Of a stretch of 64,000 nt of DNA, positions 48,950 to 61,654 are shown in pieces. This DNA comes from Clitopilus passeckerianus. Its lineage: Eukaryota; Basidiomycota; Agaricomycetes; Agaricales; Entolomataceae. The stretch spans positions 744,001-808,000 of the forward strand of contig CALYLX010000159.1 of the NCBI GenBank assembly GCA_944990035.1. The letters run 5' to 3'. The position numbers and the translations under genes were made by a program. Position 1 is the stretch's first letter; each line of letters starts with the position of its first letter. The notes under the pieces are model-generated. The model did no database searches, had not been told where the DNA came from, and saw only the letters and a list, made by a program, of their open reading frames with translations.

Positions 48950-49107
48950 AACGCTCGCAGACCATTAGTAGCAATCACATCTGCATCCGCTTGTACCATC
49001 GCTCAAGAAATTAAGAAGAGAAATCCAATTTCATATGCGAAACATCATTACATGTATGGTATCACTACACGAGGAAAACTCGAAGAATTAAGGTCTACAA
49101 TGAACTC

Positions 49108-52100
49108 TTATCGAATCAAATAGCTATGGAAAATTGAGAAAGCGCAGAAGCCAGCACACGCAAGGAAGCCAAGCGGATACCCTGAGGGGCTATCTTGAAT
49201 GCTCGCCGACCATAACTGCATCGGGTTCCGATTAGCCACCGGCCAACACGAAGAGATTGAGAATAAGAAAATACTCACATATCCACCAATAACAGGCCCA
49301 ACGCAACGTGCCAAACTGACGATACCCTGCGCGACGCCATTGGCTATCCCAACAGCGTGAGGTGGTGTCACTAATCCGACAATCAGTTCTAAGAGCAACA
49401 CGGTGGACACCGACGAAAGTAACGCACTGTAATTAAGCAGAATCGAAATCGCCGTATACCCGAACGTGATACCGCAATACCTGGTCGCGCTAGAAAACAT
49501 GGATAAGGATGTCAACGACCATAGGAAGGTGTCAGGGAACATGTGACTGACGTGCTTAACGCGAGTAGAGCCATAACGAATCCATTCCCGTCTTCCGTCG
49601 CACTCGCGAATGGGCGGTAGAGGATGACGGTTAGGTATGCAGGGACGAAGAGGAGTGAGCCCACACGGAACATCGCGAGGTGGGAGAAGCGGCCTCTTGG
49701 TGGGCTGGGAGGTAATAGTCAGAGAGAAAGATCTTATCGGTGGAAGGGAGATTTACCCAATGTTCCTACAATCAAGAAGGAATCAGCAAGTTAAAAACAG
49801 GAAAACGCAATAGGACTCACGGATAGAGATAAAATTGATACGCAATCTGTGCCAGACACATCAATGCAACTGCAAGTCAACGCAAAATCGTCAACAACCT
49901 CCCCAAACCAATGAATCAACGTATACTCACTAAGCTGCGCAAAATGCCCCGGATTCAAATTCAACCCTCCACCCTCATAATCCGTAACCAAATACGACAT
50001 AAACACCTGATCATGCGTCGTCGTATGCAGCGCCAACATCCCATATTGTACAACCACCAGCTTCGGGATCTGGCCCCACAGCGAGGGCTGCTTCTCAGAT
50101 AGAGACTCAACATCCGAATGGTCGTGGATCAAAGCATGATGGTCCTCCTGATCACGGTCCGTTCGCTCGAGCAGTTGTTGGGAGTGAGCTTGAGATTCCA
50201 AAACGGCTGCGGGCGTCCGAACGCCAACGTGTGAGAATATAGCGGGGACGGTGGTGGTACTTGGTCGGCGAGATCCAGGCGTCCCAGGTTGGAACGAGAT
50301 ACTAGTCGATCTGGGGAACTGACTTCCTGATTCCCGACGTCCAAGTCCTAATCGCGGACTCTCGGTAGTGGATTGCCTTGACCTTGAAGGCCGGAGTGGA
50401 GATCCAAACGTTGCAGGTCCAGGTCTGACAGAAGCCACCGAAGGCCGATGCGTCCCAAGTCCTAACCCAACACCCGCCCCAATCCTCTGCGAATCATTAT
50501 CATCCCCACGGTCGAAAAACACATCCCCTTCCAACCCTTCCCCCAAGCCCTCCCCGAGCCCCAATCCCAACCTCTCCTCCTCTCCCTCCCCGTCCTCCCT
50601 CCCCGACGACGACGCCTCGTCATCCTCCGAATCAGGTTCAAACACATCCTCAGTATCCACGTTCATAGCAGCAGCAACCCACAAATCCGCTATACCCGTA
50701 ACCGCATTCTCGTTCGCCATCAACAGTCTCTGCGCGAAGTTCATTTCTCCACCCGCTTCGCCACCTAGGCTTTGCCGTGGATCCTGGCTTCCTCTTCGCC
50801 GGCGCAGGTCGTACATTGACCCAGCACGAGCTCGGGCGGTAGCGTTACTCGATAACCGGCGTCGGTAGTTCGCACTGCTATAGCCGTAGGCAGAGCCCGT
50901 ATACCGATTCGAGAACGTCCGAGTCCTTTCTAACCTCGTCCCTCCAGCCGCCGCACCCAAATTCGGGGTGCTGCTGAGGGGAACGGAACTCGACGCCGTC
51001 AGCCCAGGTGAGCCCGCAGCGTCTTCGTTCAAAGCCACACCACGACCGCGACCAAATATTCCCGAGATCTTCTGTGAAATCTTCCTCGGCACTGCAGTGA
51101 TGAAACTCGGTCTCCTTGCTTCGGTGGTAGGACTGGGTGGTAGGGATACATCTTCCTCTTCCGGAATCGTAGGATGTAGAGGATCGAGCTTTTCGGGACC
51201 CAGACGGATCATGCCTTCTCTGGGGCCGCCGTCGCGGGATAGGAAGCATGCAAGGAAGGAGCCTGCAAATCAAGAGTTAGTTGGCATGGAAGGGTGGAGG
51301 AGAGAGGGGACGGACCGATGAGCATGATGCCAGCGGCTACCGCACATGGAAGCAGGTAGGGATATTTCGTGAAGAGTGGGTAGTTTTCGAATGTTGAGGG
51401 CCACTTGTCTGCTGGTCGTTCGACTATACCAACATGAAGTCAATCAGAACGTAATGGGAGAGGATTACTCACAAGCGCCTCCGATAATAGCTCCAGCCAC
51501 ACCTCCCATTCCCCAACAAAACCTGGATATACCCATGGACTCTTAGCTTTTGCTCCCACGTCCTCGAATGCAAAACTACGTACCCTAAAATCGCATACGC
51601 CCTCCCCTCATTCGTAGGATCCGTCACGAAAGCCACACTCCCCCTGGCCACACCCACCGCACCTGCGAAGATTCCCTGTAAGAGGCGGATGGCGATAGCT
51701 TGGTTGAGCGTGGTTGCGGTGCCGAAGGTTAGGCAGGTTATGGAGCTGCCCAAGAGAGAGGCGATGAGGACTGCGCGGCGGCCGTGTTTCTCAGCCACTG
51801 TTGCCTGTGTGAGGATTCATTCAGCATGTGTCCTGATGTGGAGAGACTGGATGTAAGCGTACCCAGAGCAGAGATGTTAGGAATTGGGTTGCGAAGAACG
51901 TTGAGACTGTTTGAGGGTGGTCGGGTCAGTTGAGAGAAAGGGAGAGGGCTATAGAGGGATGTACCAATTATTCCAGTCCAGAACGCTATTTCACTATCTG
52001 TCTTCACTTGGCCGAACCCTATCGTCGCAAAGAAATTCAGCAAACGCTCTCCCACTGACGGAATCCTGATACGACACACCTTTGACCATGAAAAGCAAAA

Positions 52101-52538
52101 ACGGCGTCGACACATTCGCAGATAGGAACTCTCCAAGCATCGTCTTTCATAATTGGTCCATTATCAGTACCTTCTTTAGCATCTGAATACCTAGCTCACT
52201 ATCGACAACACAATCATAGGCAACGTCGGCAGCGGCGTCGTATACAACTCTCCAGGCGTATTGCCCATAGTCGGGATTGGGGGCTTAATAGACGAGAATG
52301 ACGGTCTGCGGCCTTGGTTTGGAATCTCCCCAGCTTCTACATCTCCAGACCCTGACTCAGGCAGAGTTGAAGAGCTCCTTCGACTACTCCTCAACGATAT
52401 ACGGCTGAGAACTTTTTTCAAGAGCGAAGACGAGCTGGGTGGATTGCTAGTATCATGATGTTCGGCTTCAGGTGTGTCTTGAGGGCCGAAAGTTCGCCTG
52501 GGCGGTAGGCCGATGCTGCCTGGTCGTTGTGCGCTCAT
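49108..52538 (-). CDS. MFS transporter with long central cytoplasmic loop
   Basis: Thirteen exons: 52538-52200, 52143-52080, 52018-51965, 51906-51863, 51804-51584, 51522-51473, 51423-51316, 51262-49931, 49869-49821, 49765-49757, 49704-49552, 49489-49279 and 49215-49108; 2742 nt, 913 residues, frame intact. A Ser-rich cytosolic N-terminus precedes helix 1 (PLPTLPMIVLSIVMLGEFL). The MFS loop 2-3 motif appears as AEKHGRRAVL. Between the two helix bundles is a loop of about 370 residues rich in Ser, Arg and acidic residues with a Gly-Leu run (LGLGLGEGLGEGLEG). The exon at 49757-49765 has 9 nt. The substrate is unknown. MAK5 ends 158 bp away, tail to tail. Confidence 0.88.
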
Positions 52539-53277
52539 TGCACACTATGTTAATGGGAAGACAGATGGAAGAAAGGAATGAGAGTGATGTGGAGAAGGAT
52601 GGTATTGAAGACGGATGTGACTGAAGGAGAACGTCACTTTCGGGGTGCTGCGGCTGTGCTGGGCTATCTCACGTGAAGATAAGCGGAGGGGGAGTTGTGC
52701 TCCTGGCCACTTGTTATCCCAATCGTACGCTTAAGGAAACCCTCTCAATTTGAGGGTGAACGACACCGGTGGTTAAGAAAGGAGCTCACTGGCATTTTGC
52801 CTTGTTGATCTTTCGAGTACTACTTGCTACAGCTCTACTTGGATAAACTTTATACTACTATGAACCAGTTGAATCACAGTTCAGTAATGCATTTTCTAAC
52901 AAGTAAATTGATTAAACATGGCAGCCTTTGCGTATACCATAGCTAGTAGATCATGGCCGCAGCTTTGAAGCTGGTTAAACGTCCGAAAGGGTAGGTCGTG
53001 ATGGCAACTGTCCCGCTTGATTCGGGACCTTCACAGCTGCCACAGCACATTGCTGTAAAACAGGCGCCCTAAGGCTGGGCAGTGGCAGGTATCATGCCTC
53101 GTGGTCGGGGTGTGGACGCCTTCTACATACACTGACCACTGACCTTGTTGCTTGTCAGTCCATCTCATATTCTGTCGACGATCCAGTTCTTGCTCAACTT
53201 TTCTCAAAGAGCCTCGGATTGTGTTAGGCAATACTTAGACTCTAGCTCTGTTTAGGTGTCTCTTCTGTAGCTGAGAG
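52539..53277. other. Shared upstream region of the MFS and NACHT genes, duplicated downstream
   Basis: This 740-bp stretch separates divergent starts. Its MFS-proximal part (to about 52730, including GTCACTTTCGGGGTGCTGCGGCTG and a CACGTG) recurs near 62000-62740. No gene is seen within it. Confidence 0.6.
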
Positions 53278-56200
53278 ATGGCGCCTGGGCGGAACAACGA
53301 GAATGCTACCTCCAATCCCCACCGACGGCATTATCCAGATCCAAGGAGCAATCACCTACGAGAGCCACACACTGCCAATGATAGTTCCAGCCTAGGCGAA
53401 GGATCATCTTCAGACAAGAATGTCGAAGATGATAGAGGCATACTACAAGACTACAAGTGGAAGCTGTACGAGGGCCTCCCTGCTGAAATGCAGGAGGGTA
53501 TCGAGGCTAATCTCTTGGCGAAGCTGCTCCTGAAATCCGGTCGGACTATGTCTCGCGATGCCTGCTCCGCCTACCTCCATAATCACAACGATCTCCGGGC
53601 GCTTCTTCTTGAAGGTTGGGAAGAGGGTACATTTCAAGCTATTCGCACCAACTGTACGTATGTCCAATAGGACTTCACAGTGATAGCTTGCTAATCATTG
53701 AATATTAGCGACTTTTCTTTCGTTGGGCAACCCTACGATTTCCGGCCGGAACGACACAACGTTTACTTCCTTTGAGACGCCGATGGAGGGCGTCCCTTTC
53801 GAAGGGTCTACCCCGGCTTACGATAATGCTATCACTCGTAAGTAAATTGAACCACATTCAACCGGAGGACTAGTGATTAATTGTGTCGTGTGGGTCAGAT
53901 GCTGGCGTCCTGGAAAGACCGAGCGGGCAAGCTTTGATCGTTGGGGCGGGTGCAACTGGGCGGGTCTACCAAGGGCATGTTAGGAAAGAAGGCGAAGGTG
54001 AATACAACGAAGATAAGGATGACGAAAGCATGGAGATAGCCAAAGGCGGTTCTGGCAACGGGATTCTAAACGGGGCCAGGAATTGTTCTATCTTTGGTGG
54101 AAACTTCAACAATTCGGGTGGTGATTTTTACAATCTCACTGTGGCAGGAGATCTATGGCAAATTCCTCGTAAGTGAAGCCATACTATCGACACCCGACCA
54201 TCACTGACACTCAGTAATATCTATATATAGCTTCCAGTGAGTACAATGCGCATATGACGCGCCCTACACAGCCTAACCCGACATAGGCGACGAATATCGC
54301 AAGATGGCAGAATGGTACTTTGGCATTGACTACCGAGCCATGCACAACGACATTGCCAAGAAACGCTCAAGGACCACTGGAAAGTGGTTTCTCCGAACGG
54401 AGACCTATCGCAAATGGTGTACCTCCCGGGAACCGAGGATCTTGTGGTGTCCCGGAATACGTATGTGCTTCTATGTAAATCGCAACATCTTTCTAATTAT
54501 CCCATACTACAGCTGGCGTCGGTAAAACGGTCATGGCGTAAGGTATTATATCGTTTCATCTCCTTCTGTTCTGATGAATGTTGCTCTTTCAGATCTCACG
54601 TTGTGGATCATTTACGATTACCTGATGAACCCTCCGTATTCGTCAGTATCATATACTTTAACTACAACAACCGAAGTCAGCAGAGCAAACATGCCATTCT
54701 CGAGGCCATCTGCAGGCAGATGTTCGAAATTCATGAGAACGCTGCCTTCAAACACCTTTACGACTCCCATATAAGGCGAAAATCACGGCCTACGGAGGAT
54801 GAACTTCGATCCACTCTATCCAACGCTTTTCGCAAATACCAGTCGTGTTACTTGATCCTTGACGCCCTTGACGAATATATGGCAGAATACAGCGACAAGC
54901 AGGTTCGCGAGGTGATTACGGACGTCCTGTCGCTCGGAGAGAACGTGAAGCTCCTCATAACCTCTCGCCCCCTCGGGGAGATGGAGACGACGTTCAAGGA
55001 ACTCAGAGCAAGCCGACAGGAGATTATTGCGGATGATTCCGATATGAGAGCGTATGTGACGGAAAGGGTTGAATCCTTGAAGTCGAGAGTTGACTTTACG
55101 ATCCTGGACGGCTTCTCTATGCATATCATTGAAGAAGTTGTCAAGGCTGCGAAAGGACGGTATGTCACTTTTCGGCTCTTTGACTCTTTTGTGTTCTGAC
55201 CTCGCGAGACAGGTTTCTGGCTGCGGAGCTGGGCATGAATCTCCTGGGCGAGCAAATAAATCCTGGAGATCTCGAAGACGCCCTCGAGAATCTCCCCCAT
55301 GGAATCGACGAGATGTATGTCCGCGTCATGGAACTTATCAAGAGCTACCCCGAGAGTAGACGAGAACTAGCGATGAAGGCATTGATGTGGGTTGCGTATG
55401 CCTACCGCCCACTTTCTGTCCGAGAACTCCAACATGCACTCGCCACGACACGCGGGAAGAGGGAGACGAACAAATATGTTACCCCCCTATCAACCATCAC
55501 CAGTCTTTGTGCCGGGCTCATTCTCGTGCAAGACCAAGAAGGGAAGGCAAAGGCTGATAACGAACGGAGCATGCGTTTGGTTCGTGAGTAGTGCATTTGT
55601 TGGATTCCAGGACAAGCGTCGACTCCCGTTGTCAGATTTTACAACCCAAGAGTTTCTCGAAAGATCGGGATATTTCATCAATGCTCATAGAGAGATGTTT
55701 TCAACCTGCGTCGAATACCTGTCAATCGCGGGCAATCACACCCTTTCGGCGGACTTTGCTTGGGTTTCTATTCTCTTTCCCTGGGACCGAAAAGCCCACC
55801 TCCCCTTCTACGACTATGCGGCACTGAACTGGGGGCAACATGCAAACGATCACCACCAGTCACTTCTCCAAGAAATACTTGAATTCCTGCAAGGAGACGG
55901 CCGACATGTAAAGCTAAGTTGGGAATACGCACTGAGAAGACATATGGTCGGTGAAAAAGGCACATCAGAAACGGACGGCTCTGGTCTATTCTTGGCGGCC
56001 TACCACAATCAACCTGATACACTGTTGGCATTACTGAGTCGGATGGATTATATTCCAGACGTAGTGGAGCAAAGAACCCTGATGCATGTTGCGGCCCAGG
56101 CTGGGAGGACAAAAACTGTGGAAGTGTTGCTGGAACGGTTGAGGCCAAGCCAGAGTGATAGTACTCTGATAGCAGCTCCATTGGCCGTAACAACATGGGA

Positions 56201-57827
56201 CAGATGTCGGGAACACATCCTGTTCAACCAAGACGTACGAGATCAACATGGCCGGACTCCCTTTTCTTACGCAGCCCAGGACAGTCACGAAATGATAGCC
56301 AAGCTCCTTCTTGAGCATGGAGGTGTCGAGGTGGACTCGAAGGACAACGATGGCCAGACTCCCCTATCACACGCAGCTCGGTCGGGCAGCGAGTCCACTG
56401 TGAAGCTCCTTCTTGAGCATGGAGGTGTCGAGGCAGACTCAAAGGACAACAATGGCCAGACTCCCCTATCACATGCAGCTCAGTGGGGCAGCGAGTCCAC
56501 TGTGAAGCTCCTTCTTGAACATGGAGGTGTCGAGGTGGACTCGAAGGACAACAATGGCCGGACTCCCCTATCACGCGCAGCTTGGTCGGGCAGCGAGTCC
56601 ACTGTGAAGCTCCTTCTTGAGCATGGAGGTGTCGAGGTGGACTCGAAGGACAACGATGGCCAGACTCCCCTATCACACGCAGCTCGGTCGGGCAGCGAGT
56701 CCACTGTGAAGCTCCTTCTTGAGCATGGAGGTGTCGAGGCAGACTCAAAGGACAACAATGGCCGGACTCCCCTATCACACGCAGCTTGGTGGGGCAGCGA
56801 GTCTACTGTGAAGCTCCTTCTTGAACATGGAGGTGTCAAGGCAGACTCGAAGGACAACAATGGCCAGACTCCCCTATCACACGCAGCTCAGTGGGGCCGC
56901 GAGTCCGCTGTTAAGCTCCTTCTTGAACATGGAGGTGTCGAGGTGGACTCAAAGGACAACAATGGCCAGACTCCCCTATCACACGCAGCTCAGCGGGGCC
57001 GCGAGTCCGCCGTTAAGCTCCTTCTTGAACATAGAGGTGTCGAGGTGGACTCAAAGGACAACAATGGCCAGACTCCCCTATCACACGCAGCTCAGTGGGG
57101 CAGCGAGTCCGCTGTTAAGCTCCTTCTTGAACATAGAGGTGTCGAGGTGGACTCAAAGGACAACAATGGCCAGACTCCCCTATCACACGCAGCTCAGTGG
57201 GGCAGCGAGTCTACTGTGAAGCTCCTTCTTGAACGTAAAGGTGTCGAGGCAGACTCGAAGGACAACAATGGCCGGACTCCCCTATCACACGCAGCTCAGT
57301 GGGGCCGCGAGTCCGCTGTTAAGCTCCTTCTTGAACATGGAGGTGTCGAGGCGGACTCAAAGGACAACAGTGGCCGGACTCCCCTATCACACGCAGCTCA
57401 GTGGGGCAGCGAGTCCGCTGTTAAGCTCCTTCTTGAATATGGAGGTGTCGAGGCGGACTCAAAGGACAACAATGGCCGGACTCCCCTATCACACGCAGCT
57501 CAGCGGGGCCGCGAGTCCGCCGTTAAGCTCCTTCTTGAACATGGAGGTGTCGAGGCGGACTCAAAGGACAACAATGGCCGGACTCCCCTATCACACGCAG
57601 CTTGGTGGGGCCGCGAGTCTACTGTGAAGCTCCTTCTTGAACATGGAGGTGTCGAGGTGGACTCGAAGGACAACAATGGCCGGACTCCCCTATCACATGC
57701 AGCTCAGTGGGGCAGGGAGTCCACTGTGAAGCTCCTTCTTGAACATGGAGATGGTGAGGTAGACATGACTTGGACAATGAGGGCAGGACTGCACTTTATC
57801 ATGCGAACTCTAGGATTTGCTCTTTGA
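53278..57827 (+). CDS. NACHT-ankyrin (NLR-like) protein
   Basis: Exons: 53278-53653, 53709-53837, 53899-54168, 54287-54460, 54513-54537, 54593-55159, 55213-55583 and 55636-57827; 1367 residues. A possible 6-nt exon at 54233-54238 would add two residues in frame. The N-terminal domain is unrecognised (YLHNHNDLRALLLEGWEEG). A Gly/Asn patch (GNFNNSGGDFYN) precedes the NTPase: Walker A GVGKT (split by an intron), Walker B YLILDALDEY, then KLLITSRPL. RLVH-FTTQEFL and a helical region lead into about fifteen ankyrin repeats, fourteen of them nearly identical. Such proteins act in non-self recognition and incompatibility. The sequenced frame stops at 57827, but the ankyrin-like frame continues to 58021 if one A is restored near 57771. 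Confidence 0.88.
56343..57770 (+). repeat. Fourteen tandem 102-bp ankyrin-repeat units
   Basis: The array is exactly 14 x 102 bp. Each unit encodes 34 residues of the form DNNGxTPLSHAAxxGxESxVKLLLEH, then GGVExDSK. Units differ mainly at repeat positions 5 (Q/R), 13-14 (QW, RS, WS, WW, QR), 16 (S/R), 19 (T/A), 27 and 31. Synonymous sites are also almost uniform, so units are being homogenised. The period gives stop-free shadow frames on both strands. Confidence 0.97.
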
Positions 57828-58021
57828 TCTTTGATGATGATATCAATGGTGATGATTCTTGGGGTGATTGCTTAAACCTTCGTTTGGAGTCTACCCAGCG
57901 CGTTGCAGATATGTTGATAGCGATTGGCGTCGTCGAATTCCCGTGAGTACTCATTGTGATCCCTTTGCTGACTTTCGCTAACAGGGTTTTCGGTAGCAAT
58001 TTGTACGGCGAAGAAGTGTAA

Positions 58022-60449
58022 TATGATATACAATAGACAGTCTGCTAATGAAATCACCGGCCGTCTGGAAGGAAATCAATGCCAACGCGCATACGCTGAA
58101 ATTGAATGGTGTATAGATCAACAACTCTTCGCACTCGTCAATACACTCAGACCGAATCCAATACCTATCTTCCACAACCCTCCATCTAGGTCTCCGCCTG
58201 CCTGTTACATACCCCGCATTTCTTACCCAACCCCAGCCTCTGGCCCAAGTCACATCACACCGATCTAGCCGACTATCCTGACATCTCACCCTACGCTCCC
58301 ACCACCGCTATTCCGAGAGCTGCCGACACGAAGACTAGTAAAACCTCAGTCCATCCATGTTAGACCGTTCCTCAGAGGTGGCAGGCTGAGAGTTGATGCA
58401 GTCTCGGATGTAGTTGAGCATGAACTGAGACTAGAGCTAATTTGAAGGTGGGGATGCTTTAGGATGTGTCGGTATGGGTTGCGACACACGGAATGATCAA
58501 AGTGAGATGGGGGATGGAGATGAAGGGATGGGGTGTATCGTGTCTTCTTTCTTTGGGTGTACATCTTTGTTTTCGTCAGACGATGTTGCTGCTTGACTCC
58601 CGGGTATCTCCACTTCTGTCTCCTACTAGCATTCGCGACCGTGACCGAGCTCTCGATCTCAACGCCGAGGTGGTAGCAGGGCATACACATGTCCTTATCG
58701 CCCTCTTCATCGTCTTGATAGAGTAGTTGGGTTTACCCTCTAGTTGAATCTATGACAAGGATATTGATATTATTTCGAGTGCTAAATTTGAGTGTAGAAA
58801 AAGTGGACTTACGTGGAAGGCGTCCTTTCCACATGCTTTCGTACACCTCTTCCGTAAGGCTCGACGGGTTCCTCGTACTCCCCACCGAACCTACTGCCTT
58901 TGGATGGTTATGCATTCGAGGGAGCGGCAGAGAGAGGTGCGAGGGAGTGCGAGGAAGAAGACGGTGTATGGAAGGCGCTACTTGAAGATCGGGTGGATCT
59001 GCAGGTGTATCGTATCTTCCTCCTTTGAGTGTACATCTCCGTCTTTGTGAGACGCCGTGGCTGCTTGACCCCCAGATATCTCCACCTCTTTTGCCTCTGC
59101 CCTTCACACTAGCATCCGCAGCCGGGCCCTCGACCTCAATGTCCAGATGATCGACGCTAAGCGAGCTTGGCATAGGATGGAGCACCCATATCTTCATCCT
59201 CGTCTTCGTCGTCTCGATGGAGGTCGACAGAGTTTGGGTGTTTGAGTTTGGGTGGTGGCACAAGAATGATCGATGTGAGATGAGGGATAGAGGGTGAGGA
59301 GATGGAGGTGTGTCGGGTCTTCCTTCTTTGAGTAGTGTACATCTCCCTCTTCGTTAGACGGCGTGGCTGCTTGACTCCCCGATTATCTCCACTCCCACCA
59401 GCATCTGTAGCCAGGCGCTCGGCTGTCCAGGTGGTCGACGGTAAGCCGGTGGGAGCGAGCTCGCAATAGGATGGGGTATACCCACATCTTCATTGATATT
59501 CTCGCCGTCTTCATCTTTACCGAGGGTTTCAAGGTCAGATTTACGCTCTAGGAGAATCTATAACGAATATATCGATGTTAGCAATTGTTGGACTCTAACC
59601 TAGGAAAGAGGACGTGCAGATTGCCAGCTATGCGCAGGCGTCCTTCGCATGCCTTCATACACCTCCTCCGTAACCCTCAACAGGATCCTCGTATCCCAGC
59701 TCCGACTTCAAGTTATTCCCCACCGAACTCCAGTCGTTGGTGAGCCGGGGTTCCGAGAGAGTGGTGGAGAAAAGAATAGGGTAGTGGGAGGAAGAAGTCG
59801 GTCTAGGAAGAGAGAGGATTTCTTCCTTCAGGTGCATTCGGAGGAGGGCGGACACGGGCGGAGGCAAGAACAGGGCAGTGAGCTGAGGATAGAGGAGCAA
59901 TTTCTTGGCGAGAGAAAAAAGAGAACAACAAGCGTGACGTCATCTTGACCTACCAGGAGGTATGATACTCATCTAATCATACAATACCTCAGTAGACTGT
60001 TGCGGGCACAGCTGCAGCGAATCCAGATTTGCGCGGGGGTCATTTATGGGTCACGATGACGATCCGTCGTGTCGATTGATAAAGGAATCAGCGTAGTTTG
60101 GCCGTACTTCAATGGTCTTATACCGAGATGAAATTTATAATCAACTTCTCCGTGCACCCTTTTTTTTTCTTTCTATGAGGGACATTGAGACGAATCTACG
60201 TGTGACATTGATACCGTGCTCGTCCTGAATACCTCAGATCAGGAATTCCGAACTCGCGTACTGCAATTCAATACTGATCTGACGGTGTGCTAGAGGAACC
60301 AAGAGTGGAGGATAATAATCTCTCTTCGGTCCCCGAACCCCTCTATTGTCTCGTGTATGCTCTTTCTACACAGTCCTACAATATAAAAACCTAGTCACAA
60401 TGAGAGAAACTCTCAACACACAACACTCTCAGCCTCTACTCAGTTAATC
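58022..60449. other. Region of degenerate tandem repeats, no supported gene
   Basis: From about 58440 to 59740 a core of about 150 bp (GTGTACATCT...; GCTGCTTGAC...; TCTCCAC) appears three times, near 58556, 59029 and 59336. A second block (GCGTCCTT...CATGC...TTC-TACACCTC) follows the first and third, near 58821 and 59637. These look like decayed copies of one unit. The stretch 60050-60420 is the promoter of the first small secreted peptide gene and is repeated before the second. Confidence 0.6.
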
Positions 60450-60755
60450 ATGAAGTTGCTCGCCATCTCCCTCGCTGCGACCCTTTTTTCCATCGTCTCT
60501 GCTGCTCCGGGACTCGTCCCAATCGAAGATTCCGCCACAGTTAGCAAAAGGACCATAGTCAATCCCACGCCGGAATACCACTGCTACCTCAATTGCTCTT
60601 ACTATGGGCATGGCGACACATACACTTATTTCCCAGACAACACCTTTGAACATGACGCGTAAGTTCTGAGTTCATCCAATACAACATCACTCATGGTTGA
60701 CACGTTATAAAGTTATAATTGCTTGTGCGCCGATGGCTCAAACAGCTGGGTTTAA
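60450..60755 (+). CDS. Small secreted cysteine-containing prepro-peptide, copy A
   Basis: Two exons, 60450-60658 and 60713-60755; 252 nt, 83 residues. There is a signal peptide of about 18 residues (MKLLAISLAATLFSIVSA), a short propeptide (APGLVPIEDSATVS) ending in a Lys-Arg pair, and a predicted mature part of about 49 residues with four Cys (CYLNC ... CLC), rich in Tyr. The layout fits Kex2 processing and two disulfides. TATAAAAA lies at 60382, 68 bp before the ATG. Its role (effector, antimicrobial, signalling) is unknown. It is a tandem duplicate of 61347-61654. Confidence 0.82.
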
Positions 60756-61346
60756 CTTGGTCACTAGCACAAACTAGATAGATCCGTACATGATTATTTG
60801 ATGTAATTCAATCCCATTGCTTCGACCGCACAATGCATGAGTCCGCCTGGGGCGGCTCAAATCTCGAGGGAAACACTGGGAATTCCGACATTGTTTCATT
60901 GAGCCTCAATCAAATATTGTCGTACCAATTGCCTCGAAATCCTGACAAAGGTATCAGCGTAATTTGACCGTACTTCCTAGTTTTTTTAGTCACTGCGATG
61001 AAGTCTATAATCGGCGTCTCCTTGCACCCGTGTTGTGCTCTTTTTTTTTTCTATGCGGGGCACTGAGACGAATCCACCTACTGTACGGATTACATCGATA
61101 CCCCGCTCCCCCGTAATACTTCAGATTGGGAATGTTGAATTCGCACACTGATCTGACTGTATGGCAGAGAGTAACCGGACAGGTGTCAAGATGTGGAGGA
61201 TAATAATCTCTCTCTTCGGTCCCCGAGCATCGCTGTCGTTTCATGCCAGTGTACGCTCTTTCTATACAATCCTACGGTATAAAAGCCTGTTCGCAATGAA
61301 GGAAACTCTCAACAAACAACACTCCCAGCTCTAAAGCCAGTTAATC
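60756..61346. other. Duplicated spacer and promoter between the two peptide genes
   Basis: From about 60945 this stretch matches the promoter of copy A (ATCAGCGTA-TTTG-CCGTACTT; GGAGGATAATAATCTCTC; TATAAAA at 61278), so the duplication unit of about 0.9 kb includes the promoter. Confidence 0.7.
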
Positions 61347-61654
61347 ATGAAGTTGCTCGCCATCACCCTCGCCGCGGCCCTTCTTTCCATCGTCTCTGCC
61401 GCTCCGGGACTCGTCCCAATCGAAGATTCCGCCACAGTTGGCAAAAGGACCATATCCAACCCTACGCCGGAATATCACTGCTATATTAACTGCTATTACA
61501 GTGGGCATGGCAGCACGTATACATATTTCCCAGAAAATACCGTTCAGAATGACCCGTAAGTTCTGTATTCATCTGAGACCAACATCCACTCATGCTTGAC
61601 GCTTTGTAAAGTTACAATTGCTTGTGCGCCGATGGTGCAAACAGCTGGGTTTAA
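61347..61654 (+). CDS. Small secreted cysteine-containing prepro-peptide, copy B
   Basis: Two exons, 61347-61555 and 61612-61654; 83 residues, same intron position and lengths as copy A. Signal peptide, propeptide and Lys-Arg site are conserved (IEDSATVGKR), as are all four Cys (CYINC ... CLC). The predicted mature part differs at several positions (for example YYSGHGSTYTYFPENTVQND against SYYGHGDTYTYFPDNTFEHD), more than the leader does. TATAAAA at 61278 is again about 68 bp before the ATG. Confidence 0.82.

Noticed and set aside
56224..57627. Long open frames on the minus strand and in another plus frame over the ankyrin array
   Set aside because: They follow from the stop-free 102-bp period and carry no independent motif.
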